From NCBI GenBank assembly GCA_030737835.1, contig CM060853.1, forward strand, positions 12,989,034-13,053,033: a stretch of 64,000 nt of DNA, read 5' to 3'. Origin of the DNA: Acorus gramineus. Taxonomy: Eukaryota > Streptophyta > Magnoliopsida > Acorales > Acoraceae. Below the pieces are notes generated by a model, which did not search any database, was not told where the DNA came from, and saw only the letters and a list, made by a program, of their open reading frames with translations. Positions 11,957 to 24,913 of this stretch are shown here, piece by piece. Positions within the stretch are counted from its first letter, which is position 1. Every line of letters starts with the position of its first letter. The position numbers and the translations under genes are program-made.

Positions 11957-14900
11957 ATGGGAGCAGAAGAAGTTTATAAGGGTTCGACATCCGCATCGGC
12001 CGAGCTGAACGAGTCGTATCGGCTGCTCCCGACGATCTACTTGTGGTTTCTGACGGTCTGGGCCGTGTCAGCTCTGTCTTGGGCGATCAACACGTATAGA
12101 AGGCGACATTTTCAGGTCGATTTTCTATGTTTTTCTCATCTGGGTTTTGCAAATTACGTCCAAAGTGATCGAATTTGAGGTCTGGGTCGTGTTTTATGAC
12201 CGAAATTTTGGTTCTTGTAGCGGTTTTGGATATGGGTTTTGGGTTTTGAGGATTGTTTGAATACAAGAACTTTGCTTCTTCTTTTTTGTGGGCTTATTTT
12301 GGGTATCCAAAACATTATTTTTTTCACTTATGTATTGCTTGTTATGACCGAAATTGTGTTTTTTTTTAGCGGTTTTGAAGATGGGTTTTGGGAAGTGTTT
12401 GAATGTAAAACTTGAATTCTCTGTTTATGGGTTTCTTTGGGAATCTGAAAAATGGTGGCTTTATTTAGTGGTTGTTAAGTTTTTATTTATGCTTTTAGTT
12501 ACCAACATGAGGCCAATTAAATCCGTGTAATGGGAAAATCTTGTTTAGTAGTAATATTAAGTGGGTATTGCTGAATCCTTGAATATAAGACTTGACTTTG
12601 CTATGTATAGGTTTCATTGGGTATCCAAGAAATTATGACTTTTTCAAGTGGTTATGATGGTTTTTGTCAATGTTTCTGATTTTACCATCATCAGGCTTTT
12701 TAAATTTGGATATGTGAAAAATGTTGATTATAAATGTTTAAGTAGATATTGCTAGAGTTTTGTTTCAGAGAATATATACTACGTATTCATGGAAAATTGT
12801 TGTGCTATTAGAGCAGACGAACAACCTGCAATGGACGCTTGCCTCTGTTCCATTGATCAAAGCCTTGCAGCTGGGACTATCCTTTTTGTTTTGGTATGTG
12901 TTCCAACATATGTTGTTGACGGTGTATCAATAGAGATATATTTATTGTCCAATCTATCCATACTATTTTTCATGTTTTTGATTTCAGCGGAATTGATATC
13001 GCTTTCCTTTTGATCTATATTGATGCAACTGATTATAAAGGAGTAGCTAATGATCATTTGAAGCTTGATTTATATGGTTCTCTACGAGCATGATGGTTTC
13101 ACTAACAAATGTTAGTATGGTTTTGTTGGCATGTTAGACTTCTTAAAACTAGCATCCTTGACATCTTTCAGTTTTCTAGACACTATTATAAAACTAGGGC
13201 AGTCTTTGCTTATGGTAGATAACTAAAATGTTTCCAGCCTTGTCTATGATTCATTATTTGTTAGTTTCAAATTTTAGAATAATTGGAAAGAAATGAACGA
13301 GAGGTCAGTTGTACACTTAGCACAGCGAGATATACATGTTACCTGGTCTATATTTCTTAATTTTTGTAGTCTCATATTTGAACATAATTGGGAAGAATGG
13401 ATGACATGCTATTCAATTGACGCCGTGAGACTTGAGTGACGCCTTGTAGAGTCTGAATTCCTTGAACTGCGACTGCTCTGACAAACTTGTCGAAAATTAC
13501 ATTCTCGGTGAGTAGTTGATGATTTAGCTGAAGTATAGGTTACTTGCAACATTGTGCGAAGGTCAGGAACTAGAAGATAGTTTAGTTCGCCCACTATTTT
13601 TTAAGATCTGAATGATCCCTAGTTTTGTGAACCCAAGAAGCCCCTATAAGCACTCTTTGTTTTTCTCCTCATAAAATTTATAGAATTACATTATGAGTTC
13701 TTTTAGTTACTACATGGGTTCCCCTATTTTTCCCTCGTTAATTTATCATTGAAAGATTATATTGGAGTTGGGTTCCTCAAGTGTGTCTATATCATATTTT
13801 GTAAACTTGAAGTCCAGTATAATCCAGGAAGGTAAAAATCATGCAACTAAAGAAGATATTGGGGAAGCTTGAAACTTATGATTTTTATTAAAAGATCATA
13901 GTGTTAAATAAAGGAGATTAGATACGATTGGGATTTATCTTATTGAATGCGATAGGTGAGAAGAGACTCAGATGAAGCTCAGATTGATGAGAAGAGACAA
14001 TGAATGAGTAATATGAACAATCTGCCCACACATAATCTATCTTGAATCTGTAAGATTTGATATTTTAGTTCAATAGATCGTATATCTTTTTATACCTGAA
14101 AAATTACTCTTTTTGTTCCGTCTTATACACAAAAGTATCTAAATTTCAACCCTGTATTTCACCTGTTTCAGGTACTCATGTTATAATCTTCATTCGTGCT
14201 CACTGTGGATGTCGTTTGGTGTATATATTACTGGGGTGCTTCTTCAAACGGCTTCTTTCGTCTCTTTTTTGCTCATTTCACATGGTTATTCCATCATGTG
14301 TGAACGTCTTTCAGTTCCTGAAAGACGGACTATGGCTGCACTAGGATGTGTTCTCTATTTGACTCTCGTTGGTTATAAAGCATCTGTACCATACTTCACT
14401 GTTAGTGCATCAAAATTTTTTTTCATGTTTTCATTTTCTTTACAGTTATAATTAATAGTTGCCCACTGTTATTTCCCTTTTTTATTTATATCATGTGTGG
14501 CGTCTCTCTCTATTCACATGCTTCATAGATGACACTAAACCACTTATCAAACAGATTTTGCTTTTGCAAAATCAGTTTTTAGATAGTCGATTCCAAAAGG
14601 TTACTTTGTACTTCAGTTTTTACAGATTTTGGTTTTTATATTTTAAAAGGCAACAAAACAATTTTAATGAAAAAGTTGGTTGAGAGTAACTTTCCTAGAA
14701 TCAACTATTTCAATCAATGTAGAGCATAAGCTGTTTTTGGAAAATTGGGTCAAACGGGGCCTAACAATCTGAGTGGGCTTTTGTTACAGGTTCTTCTTCT
14801 GCTCAGCTATTTTATATCATTTTATGTGATCTTCCACCACATAGCTCGAAATCTTGTAGTGTTGCGTGAGCAATTAAGTTTCATAGAGGATGAGGATGTT

Positions 14901-16612
14901 CATGCAATGCATGATGCAGTGTATACGAAGTACACCATGTTCAAGTATGTTATAATCAATAAGAACCTTTTTCTGAGAGAAGTACAGTATAGATGATAAA
15001 TGTTAAATATCAGTGATCACGTAGTTTCACTACATTGTAATTTCATCTGTCTGATATTTTTCTTATCAGGAAGTTTCAAGGTGTGATGCAGATTGTAGTG
15101 GTGGCAGAAATCATGGTAAGAAATAGCTTCCTCACCGATTTTGTTTCCTAACTTAAGCTTCTTTTCTATATATTATATATTGAAAATTTGAATTAATCGC
15201 CAAAAATTTTGGTGCCCAGATATATATGAAGATGGATGATGCAGCAGATAACTATTGGTATCGTCTGATAGTTCGAGAATGGGCACAGTTCTTTATCTTC
15301 TTATACATTGGGTATGTTGGCATTGTGACCAAACTTTTTTATTAAATACCTTGGTCTCGTTGGAATTAATTATTAAAAATCAATTCAAATTGAAAAGCTA
15401 TAAGCCAAAGGTGTCAAAGCACTATTTGGGACCATTTTCTGGGATAATCAGTTCAAAAATGGACTTTGCGAGATCATTTTGAGGATGGGATAGAAGTGTG
15501 GTATATTTATGAAATGGTTACAACAAGGTTTTGATATTCCTTAGCTTTCTTTTTTCACTTACTCACAAATTGTTTGGCCATTCTTTATTCTCCAAATAAT
15601 ATATCTTATTTTTTGGTATTCCAGAGTTCATATACGGCAAGCAATGATTTATTTCTTTTTATTTATTTTTTTGAATATTCTTTCAGGTGGACATTCAGAT
15701 CGCGGGACATATCCCCACATTTCTCTGTTATGCCAATCGTCAAATCAAAAGAGGAGATAATTGGACCTCCCATCTACAGAATAGTATGCCACTTTTTTTT
15801 GAACTACCTACAAGAAGCTAATCACATCATGTTACTTCTATTAGCCGCTTCATCCATTACAAAAGAATAGATTTTGTTCCCTTCTAATCAATGTTTAGAT
15901 TTTCAAAAGAAATTGTTTTGCATGGAATATCTATATGTGTATATGAAGTTGCCGCTCTTAATTCTTAATATGTTCCCAATACAGGGGGTTTTTTGTAAAA
16001 AAAAAATCTTACTTCAGTTTTCTTATTTAAGCCAAAGGGTTCCCAAAATGGAATCATATTAGTAATTATATAAACATGATATGTAGCATACTAACAATTA
16101 ATAATTAACCTTTTTTTCAGGAAATGGATGCTCAAGACTTCACCTGTGAACTTCATATTGCTGTGGTAAGAACACTTAAAACCATGCTTTCTATTTTTTG
16201 CTTGGTAAAACCATGCTTTCTTGACCACATCTCTCTTATGTTCTTCTTAATAAAGAATTCATCAAAAATATTTGTCTATGAAGATTAAGGGTGTGTTTGG
16301 AAACATACTTAATCATACTTTATCTAAACTCGTTTCCAAACACCACCAATGGTCCTTGATTTTAACAAAAGCGAAAGACCAGCTTAGTAATAAAACACAA
16401 CTTTTCAGATATCTAACAAAGGTGTGCTGCCAGGAAAGTCATTTCTAAAAGTTGTTTTAAATGAAAAGTTCTTTGAAATAAGTGCAATCTTTCTCTGGTC
16501 TATTATTTTGTAGCCAACTCCATTCCCTCCTGATAATCAAACAAACTCGAGCCCGCCTCTGGTTGTAGTTCAGCAGCCTCGCTCAACGAGTAAAATTATC
16601 AATGCATCATGA
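11957..16612 (+). CDS. seven-helix membrane protein (GOST/lung-7TM-receptor-like)
   Basis: Nine coding exons: 11957-12115, 12817-12893, 14172-14400, 14790-14944, 15070-15115, 15220-15311, 15687-15783, 16121-16165, 16514-16612. All introns are GT-AG and the phases close to give 332 residues. Seven hydrophobic segments are visible at about 26-46, 65-79, 89-121, 134-153, 156-174, 209-222 and 243-256. Conserved-looking stretches include 'CERLSVPERR' in the loop after segment 3 and 'NYWYRLIVREWAQF' before segment 7. The C-terminal 75 residues are hydrophilic and end in a Ser/Thr/Pro-rich tail. The fold and helix count suit the GOST/intimal-thickness-receptor group, but there is no large lumenal N-terminal domain, so this could be a plant-specific 7TM family. 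Cell location and ligand are unknown. The start is the first ATG after a CT-rich leader at 11940-11955. The exon structure is firm; the family name is tentative. Confidence 0.85.
14525..14761. mobile_element. Tourist-like MITE in intron 3 of the seven-helix protein gene
   Basis: Ends 'caaacggggcc' followed by TAA. Its body ('ttttgcaaaatcagtttttag', 'tagtcgattccaaaag') matches the copies at 30921-31189 and 42544-42773. The left end is poorly defined. Confidence 0.45.
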
Positions 16613-17937
16613 ACAGAAGAGAAAGGTATACTCAAATCCCTTAGAAATGGTTCTGGTTATTCATCTCATCAGGATCTGCATGGGACAGCTTGGTGGCTCA
16701 CCGAAAAGGATCTCAGCCTATGTTTTCCCACCCCCCTCTAAAAAATCCCTCATCATAAAAATATATGCCCAACCCTGTAACCAGGTTTATGTGGCCTGTT
16801 TAGATATATCTGTAACTCTGAAATATGTGAATATTAAGCTTGAGTTAGAATGTACATTCTTCTCCACAACATCTTAGATAATCTGTGGATCAGTAAATAT
16901 GAGAACTTCAGATTCACTACAGAGAATCTTTCATTGGATGGTTCAATTTTCTAGTTTATCACCCTTATCTGAAATTGGCAATACACAGTATCATTTTTAT
17001 GCCATCATCATCTATAAAACTCTAATCTTTGCCCCTGATTGGGAACTGCATTATATATATATATATATATATTCACCCTTGGTAGCTATACAGGGGTGGA
17101 TAACTAAAAAATTATTTGTGTTTTTTTTTCTCATCAAAAAATGCAAATTCACATTTTTTTGGTTGATCTATTCACATTGATTAATTGAAGATAAGTTGTG
17201 GATAGGATGTGGATAACAGTTTATATTTTTTTTTTATGATAACTCTACCCATGAAATACGTGACGTATTAGGACATGTGAATGAATCTTCAGGTGAGATT
17301 ATGTTTTTACAAATGACATGGAATGATATTTTAAATATTTTGACATAAACAACTCCTGATTAGCAATTCCAACCCCTCCCCTCAAAATTTTCAAGACATA
17401 ACTGTCATGCTTCGTAATGATATAAAAAAAATTATATTTTTTTAGCAATCAAGTTGTATCATGGCTTAACATTTAACAGGGATACACGGTGTCATGCAAA
17501 AGGGGGCTTAGAAAAAAAATATCATGAGATGTATTACCCATGGCAATCCATTATCCATATCAATGTTTTCAATGATGGAATACCTGAAATGATGATAGAA
17601 TTCGCGTGCTTGCCATTTTTTCTTCTCTGTAGCTGCACAAACTTCATGATTTGTTTTCCATCTCTTGATCATTCACTATTTTACTGAAATACAATTCCCT
17701 GCCACCTCTGTACAACAAAATCTGTTCAACTGACACCCTGGTAATATCTGAAATTTAAAATTAGCTCACGTGGGGAACAAAGTATGGAATAATGAAAAAG
17801 ATAACATGAGTTTCCATGTTTATTGTTACATTAGTGAATACAAAGAATGTCTGAAATTATCCCATGACAAATACTAAGGACCATCATCAATGCCTACAGT
17901 TCAACAAGTTTAGATGGATTTTCATCCACCGCGAATG
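16613..17937. other. intergenic region between two convergent genes
   Basis: Contains the 3' untranslated regions of the seven-helix protein gene (+) and of the conserved 196-residue protein gene (-). A (TA)n run lies near 17052-17072. I see nothing else. Confidence 0.5.
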
Positions 17938-20900
17938 CTACTTTTTAGATTTCTTGAGTTTGAATACGAATTCTTCATCGTCGTCATCACTATAGTTTAT
18001 TCTCTTCTTTGGCTTGAGGTCACCATTCTTCGAGGACGACGAAGAGGCCTTCTGAGAGCTCTGTTGTGGTCTCTCTTGCTTTGGTGATTTGAGGCTCTCT
18101 TGCTTGGTTGATTTGATTGGGGTACCCATTCGTAGCTGCTGCTGCCGCCTTTGCTTCTTCTCATACGCTCTTTTAGATCTTTCGGGAGACAAAAGTCCAT
18201 GTTCCATCATCCTGAAAGGCAATAATCATGTGATTTTACAATAAAAAAATGAAACCACAATCAGACTGCAAAGAAGCATTTATGTCCAGTGCGTCACCAG
18301 AGGATATGTGGAAAGAATACATCAACAAAACTTGGTCCAAGGAGTTTTGAGGATTTGACACAAGTAAAAATGCATTATGGAAGTGGAAGACAAGTATATC
18401 ACCTAAGGCTTACATACAAAAAATGATGACTCTCATCGGACATATGCATAGACTATCATCCCCCACTAGGTGATGTCAAACTAATTCGGACTCTCACCTC
18501 ACCCCTCACCTCGGATGGGTTTCTTGGGATCTTGGCAAGCCCAACTCACCACCCCCTCAATGAACTACACGTGACAAACACCCTCCTCAATGGGTCACAC
18601 AATCCAAAATTGGGTCACACCCAACCCAGTGCATAGCAAATGTAATGTCTGAAGTTTATATAACAAGATATTATCAGCTTTGCTCGCCATCGAGCTCTCA
18701 ACCTAAATGCATCATGTGTAAGAATTGTGCTCTCGTAATAAGCACGAATTATCCTCCCCCGCAAGGTGATGTGAGACTCAATTATGGTGTGGGCTCTCAC
18801 CACACTCCTCATCCCGCACAAACCTATTGGAATCTTGGTTAACCCAGTATGTCACCCCCTCAATAGGCTATACATGACACCAAGAATTAATACAATGCAA
18901 TATAATATCATATCAAGTATGAGTGCATCATGGATTTGACAAATTAAACTGAAAATTTTATTATTGCCCACTTATAACCTCTGCAGAATTATTAGTAAAA
19001 ACAAAGGGACACAGTAATCTACTTATGATAATACGATGTGGTACAGCAGGTAAATGCGATGTGGTACAGCAGGTAAATGCAATGCGTTCTAACAATGACT
19101 GGTAGAAGGATGTCGCCAAGATTGACAGCTTCACAAACAGTCTATGAAAAAATAATTAGAGAGGAGAAAACAAAAGCCCTTTTTCTGTAGTGTTACTCAA
19201 TAAAACTCTACTCTTCCTCGTTAGTCATTAGTGTATACTTTTTATCATTGGTATTATAAGGAGTCCCATCAACCTGTTTCTAAATGAAGTCCCCTTAGAC
19301 CCTTATATTACATGGTTATGATAATGGTTGATGAAAATCTTCAAATGTCATGGTTTATAGTTATAATATCTGATTAAAGATTACCAAAATGGTAATACTT
19401 CACCTCAAGACAGCAGCCAACCTCATCCCAAAATTTTGTCACATAAATTATTTTGAAACTATTTAATTTATAACCAACAAAACAATTTAAGCTCTTGCTA
19501 AACATGAGCAGCTGACTCAGGAGGCTAGATTGTTCTACAATCGCAAATGACTGAATCATTGCATCCATATTGACAGGTCTCTTAGGGTTGGAAATGTTGT
19601 TTTCTTACATCATGAAGCTTGCTCCTGGCTAGAAGTCAGAGGCGATCTTTAAAAAAAAATGCTCAACATCATTTCAGGCTTCAACTGTGAGTAAGTGACC
19701 AATTGTTTAGTTAAGAAAATCATAAACAAGACCTGAAGCTGTTCCATGTCTCACATTGTGTCATAACCAGTTACAAACTATCATAGAAACAAACAAAGAA
19801 CTGAACATTTATTACTGCATATGAGAATGCATCTGTCGGCATCAACAACCCCCCAAAAAAATGGTGCACAAGAAGAACACATTTTTTTGCGTCAAGTAAC
19901 ATGATTTGGACTACCCACCATAAAAACATGATTTGGACTCTCACATTTGTAAGTTTCAAGGATTGGTTAGCATGGTATCAGCACCTCAACCTACATTTTG
20001 GAACCCATGTCTGCTACATGAAATGATCTCTGCCACAGTGCTACTAACTTTAATAAAAGAAAACATACTATAAGAATGTCAAGTATTACAAAGAATACAT
20101 ATCCGACCTTTTTTATTTGTTTCTCCACAAATATGAAAATATTAACATTTTGAGTGAACTCCAATTCAGGAAAAATTGTCAAGGCTATATACTTCTACAA
20201 AAAAGATTAGGTAGATTGTGATTTAGAAATCACTGATGGTTATAATAAAATGAAGAGAGGCATTCGATCGACTACAAAAATAAGGTTCCTTGCAGATATT
20301 AAACCAGGCTATATATTTGTGTGACAGGAAAGATATAGTGCATGCCAATGAATTGATGAGGGTCATACATGGATGTGAAGCATTCCAAACAGCAATGCCA
20401 GAATGCTTATCAATATTGTGACGAAGAACAGGAAAATGTATCAGCACAGAAACAAAAGTTGGAATCAACTTGAAAACAGTAACAGAGTTGTTATGCATGT
20501 TTTACAGTAAAAAAACATTTGTCATATCATCAGGACAAAAGGTTAAAAAGCAACATGCTACTTCTGGTTGAGATAAGCATGTGAAGACAGATATTTTTAA
20601 CGAAAATGTTAATTAAAGCAATATGATTGAATATGTGGCACTGAGACTACACTAATTCCAAATGTCATAGATTCCCCCGTTTCCCAGCCAGGATATGACC
20701 TTATCCATACTTTTTTTATTTCAGTAGAACTGCCATTGAAACTGGCACCTTCTTCAGAAAGTTTGCTTCCTAATCCATAATTTTATGTCCCCCCCCCCCC
20801 CCCAAATCAAGTGCAGCTACCTAGAAGTTTCACTGTTTTCTTTTGGATTAAGAAAATTTTCCTTCAGTGAACCATTCTCAAATTCCAAACCGCTGACCAT

Positions 20901-22217
20901 AGTCATTAGAAATAATGCAAAAGTGAAGAATTGTTATTTTGGCAAGAACCATATGGAAAGTACTCTAAAACTCCTCAAAATCCAAACACACACTTCTCTA
21001 GGCATGAAGTACTTAGACCAATGCTATAACATCCTAAAAAAAATGCATCAATCATGGATCCAATATGACTCAACCATGAAATACAATCAAGTAAAATATA
21101 AAGATGCAGGATGCATAGATTCATACCAAAACTCCGCCATTTCGCTTGATGGGATCTGCTTTGACAAAGATTCATAAAATATCCTCAATGGCTCTCTCTG
21201 CCACACACAATGTAGAAGAGTGATGGTTCAGTCAGTTCAATCTTTCGTTTGAAACCATTAATGAGAGAGAAAGATTACGAGGAACGACTTAAAACCTCTT
21301 CGGGAACATCAAACTTTTGGCCGGCCAATGTGTAAACCTTCTTCGCTGCCCTCACTCTAGTTGTTTTTTGGGCTACTGTTGTTTTTGATGGGCTTGATGT
21401 TGTTTTGGCTTTAACCTTTTCTCCATTGATTACATTTACAAACAACCTCAATTCAGTCAAATAGAAGCATAAGAGTTACTTCACCCAAAAAATTAGTGCT
21501 TGTTCATAATCTAGACCTAATTGGAACTGTCATACATCCTATTCTCAACCATTATAGTAAAATTTGGTTAAAAATACAACATAATCCTTCTTGTTCAACA
21601 AAGACAACTAGATAATACAGATATCATTAAAACAGCAAAAAAAAAACCCTTTAAAAAACATAAAACAAAGGGAAAAATAAAACAAGAGGCAGAAGAAATA
21701 GAGGAGAGAAAAACAAAGCAAAACAAAACATGGATCTTCCACAACCAGTTCAAAACATCAAACTTGTCAAAATAAAACAAAATAAAAAACATAATATTTT
21801 AAAAGGCTGCCTCTAAAATTAGTTCAAAACATCAAACCCATCAATGTAAAACACCAAAAAGCACACTAAAATACAATTTATTTATTTTTTCAAAATTCGT
21901 CAAACCCATCTCAAAGAAACAATTAAAAAATTTTGGTGCCTCTAAAGACAGTTCAAAGAAAATCAAACCCATCAAAACACTAATAAAACAACCTTTCCAA
22001 ATTTTAATCCAAACCCACCCCAAAAAAATGCATCTTTTCAGCAATCCGACCAAACCCACCTAAAAAAAACACCAATTTTTCAAATGGGTACCTCCGATTT
22101 GGAGACTACGGAGACGGATTTGTGCTTGACGGATTCCATCGCCGCCTTCTTCACAACGGAGGTCGTTGGCTTCGGCTTGGCAGCCCCGCCGCCTCCGCCT
22201 CTGATCTGGGTGGACAT
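17938..22217 (-). CDS. conserved plant protein of unknown function, 196 residues
   Basis: Four coding exons on the minus strand: 22217-22092, 21415-21296, 21197-21127, 18211-17938. Phases close to 196 residues. The N-terminus is basic with a Gly run (residues 6-11) followed by Lys/Ser/Thr-rich disordered sequence. The core, about residues 99-150, is the conserved part: 'KVYTLAGQKFDVPEE' joined to 'PLRIFYESLSKQIPSSEMAE' and then 'WMMEHGLLSPERSKRAYEKK'. The C-terminus is Lys/Ser-rich with an acidic 'DDDDEE' patch and ends KLKKSKK, suggesting a nuclear, nucleic-acid-associated protein. I recognise the core as a plant-wide uncharacterised family but know no activity. The acceptor of exon 2 (AG at 21417-21416) has a weak pyrimidine tract and was chosen because it alone keeps the frame. 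Intron 3 is 2.9 kb and carries repeat sequence. Confidence 0.8.
18400..18880. repeat. two related repeat segments inside the 2.9 kb intron
   Basis: About 18400-18630 and 18655-18880 share the order 'ggtgatgt(c/g)a(g)act', 'ggactctcacc'/'gggctctcacc', 'caccccctcaat'. They resemble 1996-2215. They look like a dispersed plant repeat, locally duplicated. At 19030-19080 there is also a separate 26-bp duplication ('gatgtggtacagcaggtaaatgc'). Confidence 0.4.
20788..20803. repeat. poly-C tract
   Basis: A run of about 16 C residues. It is prone to slippage, so length and flanking frames are unreliable. A frame of 130 codons that begins just before it on the plus strand is therefore not trusted. Confidence 0.8.
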
Positions 22218-23729
22218 TGCTTTAAGGGTCCACCGCTCGGACGTCTGTGATGCTCCTTTCGCTTCTGATTTATTTATTTATCTGTATTTGGTTTTTCGGA
22301 CAACCCAACTAAAGTTCTGTAACGGATTGACCGGATTAGCATCTGCTTTTATTTGTGTTAGGAAAATTATACGTTATGTCCCTACAACAATGAAATATAT
22401 ATTTAACTAGTTAATTTATTTTTTTTATAAAAATTATTTTATATAAATGGAATGGCTTGTAATGGAGATATTAAATTAAAGTCTATCCTACTGTTAGATG
22501 AGTTTCAGTTAATGATGATTACAAAGTAACATAAAATGGAGGGTGACCCCATTTGAATCATGGTGAGATGGATTCCGCCTAATATCATTACATATCCAAA
22601 CAAAAATAAGGGTTTATTTGGCTTAGCGTTTGGGACTGGATGCGTTTGACTCCACCACCATTTCAATCAAGAAAATAGCGTTCATGTTGCTAGTTGAATG
22701 TGTGCATTTCAAGGTTATTTTTTAACAAGTTCTCAACACCTCAAAACAACGCTTCTTCATCACTAGACGACTTTCGGATATGTGGTGTCCCCCAACACTA
22801 AGCCAAGCAAACCATAAGTCATCTTCATTTTAAATAAAAAAAATAGCATATGAGGGTATTTCTTTTGCGTTTGAGAAGCTATGGAAACATCATTTCTCTA
22901 CCACACCTGATTTTTCAAACACCGAGTCCCATTTCACGCACACCCTAGCGCACCATGAGTGTTAATCTAAAAATTATCCGGTTACAAATTTAGTGACATA
23001 TAATGATTTGGGCTTTGACATTAAGTCACATTTCACACATTTTATTCACTGATTTCAAAAAGCTATGGAAAACAATGATTCTTTGACATAGGGTTTCGAA
23101 CTTTCAATATTTGGATTTTTTAAACATAGGGCATTCTCACTTCATTTGCAAATGGTCTTAGGCAACATTTAGTTGTACGATTATGCAGTTTTTGTATTTA
23201 TAGAAAGCTACTTCTACCATCGTGCAATCAAATAGAAAAACTGTGGTAGCTTCTTACATATAAATTTTAAGCAAATAGTATAAAAAAATGTGTTCTTTAA
23301 AATCTAGGAGGAGGCAGCTTCCTGCAGAATCAGTTTTAAATCCAGCATTTGTAGAAATCAATTTTGTAAGAGTGCTCATACACGCAGCCCGTTTTGTAGG
23401 TTGTACGCTATAATAACGTAGTATATACAACACTATCATAGTGTAACCTACACTATCATAGTATATACTACATTCTATTTTTTTTTATTTTTTCACCATG
23501 AAAAAAATACACTAATGTATCTCAATATATATTTCATTGCATAAAATACTATGCATTTCAAATAGTGAGTGTATAATTTTATAAAAAAAAAAGAAAAGAT
23601 ATGAATTATAATTAGAGCTGCAGTTACGTGTATCTCCTTCTATTCTGTAATCCCACTACCAAATTCTATTTTGGTCATGCAAAAACAAAACAGAAACAAG
23701 GCTTTAACTTGCTTACGAGTAAGGAAAAA
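22218..23729. other. intergenic region between divergent genes
   Basis: Holds the upstream region of the 196-residue protein gene (minus strand). The rest is AT-rich, with a short palindromic array of 'actatcatagt' around 23430-23470. No gene is visible. Confidence 0.5.
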
Positions 23730-23762
23730 GGCCCATATTTAAGAAGCCATTAACCCGGCCCA
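23730..23762 (+). promoter_or_regulatory. paired site II elements of the S20 promoter
   Basis: GGCCCA at 23730-23735 and again at 23757-23762, the reverse complement of TGGGCC. Paired site II motifs bound by TCP-type factors are characteristic of plant ribosomal-protein and proliferation genes. They lie about 100-130 bp upstream of the CT-rich start region. Confidence 0.6.
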
Positions 23763-23832
23763 TTTGGATTTGAGAGAGAATAAAAAGACAAAAATACCCT
23801 ACCGGGTGCTGACGTGTTGTTCCATCGAAAAC

Positions 23833-23840
23833 TAGGGTTT
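23833..23840 (+). promoter_or_regulatory. telo-box of the S20 promoter
   Basis: TAGGGTTT, i.e. AAACCCTA on the other strand, just before the CT repeat. The combination of telo-box and site II motifs is the usual arrangement in plant ribosomal-protein promoters. Confidence 0.55.
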
Positions 23841-23856
23841 TCATTTGACAAACAAA

Positions 23857-24913
23857 TCTCTCTCTCTCTCTCTCTCTCTCGGCAGCAGTCGTAGAAGAAG
23901 AAACCTCGGTCGCTCTCGGTGAGTACTTCAAAAACCCTAAAAAAAAATCGTTTGAATCGGTCTCTTTGTATCTTCGAATCTGTGTTTCGAGATTTATCGG
24001 TAGATCTATAGTGACTTCTTTAGTTTGATCTGTTAACATGTATGTGTGTGTTTTCTGATGTAGTTTTTCTATATATGAGGGTTTTGGTTGCTCGAAACAC
24101 TGGTTCGATCTCAATCTACTTGGGTTTTATTGTTTGTATGTTGTGTAAAACATGTGTGGATGTTGGGTTTTCTTTTTGGGGATTTGATCCTACTGTTGCT
24201 CCTTTGGTTGCGAATTTTGATGTACTTTCCAAAACTCTGCATTTCATATTCATACGTGCCAAGAGACTGAGAAATGTCATCATCTGTGATTCTGGATAGC
24301 TGAATATTCTTGATATGTGATGCAATCATGCAAAGGAGTTCCTTTTTTATGAATATATGAATAATAATCTAAAAAATAAGATCAATAACTCATTTTTTTC
24401 TTTCTTTTTTTTTTTTTTTTTTTGGGGGGGGGGGGGGGGTGTGAGAGTTGTAACAGTTTTTGTTCAAACCATTATGGAGTTGTTTTACTTTATTGTTTGG
24501 AATTTGTTTTATATAAGCTAGAATATGAGTTAAGTTGTAATTCACTCTGTTTATGAAGTTCGACTTATTAGTTATAACTCATATGGTAATTTCACCCTTA
24601 TAGTTGGGGGATTTGGCTCCCACTTAATGAGCATGTTTTTCAAAGGAAATATATTTATGTTGAAAACATTTGGGCGGTGATCATGGCTTCACTTTGGGTT
24701 TGGGTACTTGTGTTGCTTGGGGGAGTATCAGCTTCTATTATTTTGGGTAATAATTGGATGGGTAATTAGCCTTTGTTTTTGGGGGAGTATGTAGTGTTAA
24801 ATGTGAGGGTTTCATTGAACAAATACCTGCCATGGTCCCTTGGTCGCAGAGCTTTTATGATCTCCCCTTTCTCTGTCTTTTGTTGATTGCTGCAATAGTT
24901 GAAATCTGAAACG
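23857..24913 (+). promoter_or_regulatory. S20 5' leader with a 980-bp leader intron
   Basis: A (TC)n run at 23857-23880 leads into a noncoding exon ending at 23918 (CTCTCG|gtgagt). The leader intron 23919-24898 ends '...tgcaatag', and 15 more leader bases precede ATG 24914. The (TC)n tract resembles the pyrimidine-rich start region of translation-machinery genes. Inside the intron a T tract runs directly into about 17 G residues near 24403-24440. Confidence 0.65.

Noticed and set aside
20785..21177. 130-codon plus-strand open frame
   Set aside because: Starts in a slippage-prone poly-C tract, runs through an intron and antisense to exon 3 of the 196-residue protein gene, and resembles no known family.
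22084..22410. 108-codon plus-strand open frame
   Set aside because: Antisense of the first exon of the 196-residue protein gene, whose splice phase and neighbours support the minus strand.
23713..24114. 133-codon minus-strand open frame with an Arg-Glu repeat
   Set aside because: Antisense to the S20 promoter and leader; the Arg-Glu repeat is the reverse of the (TC)n tract.
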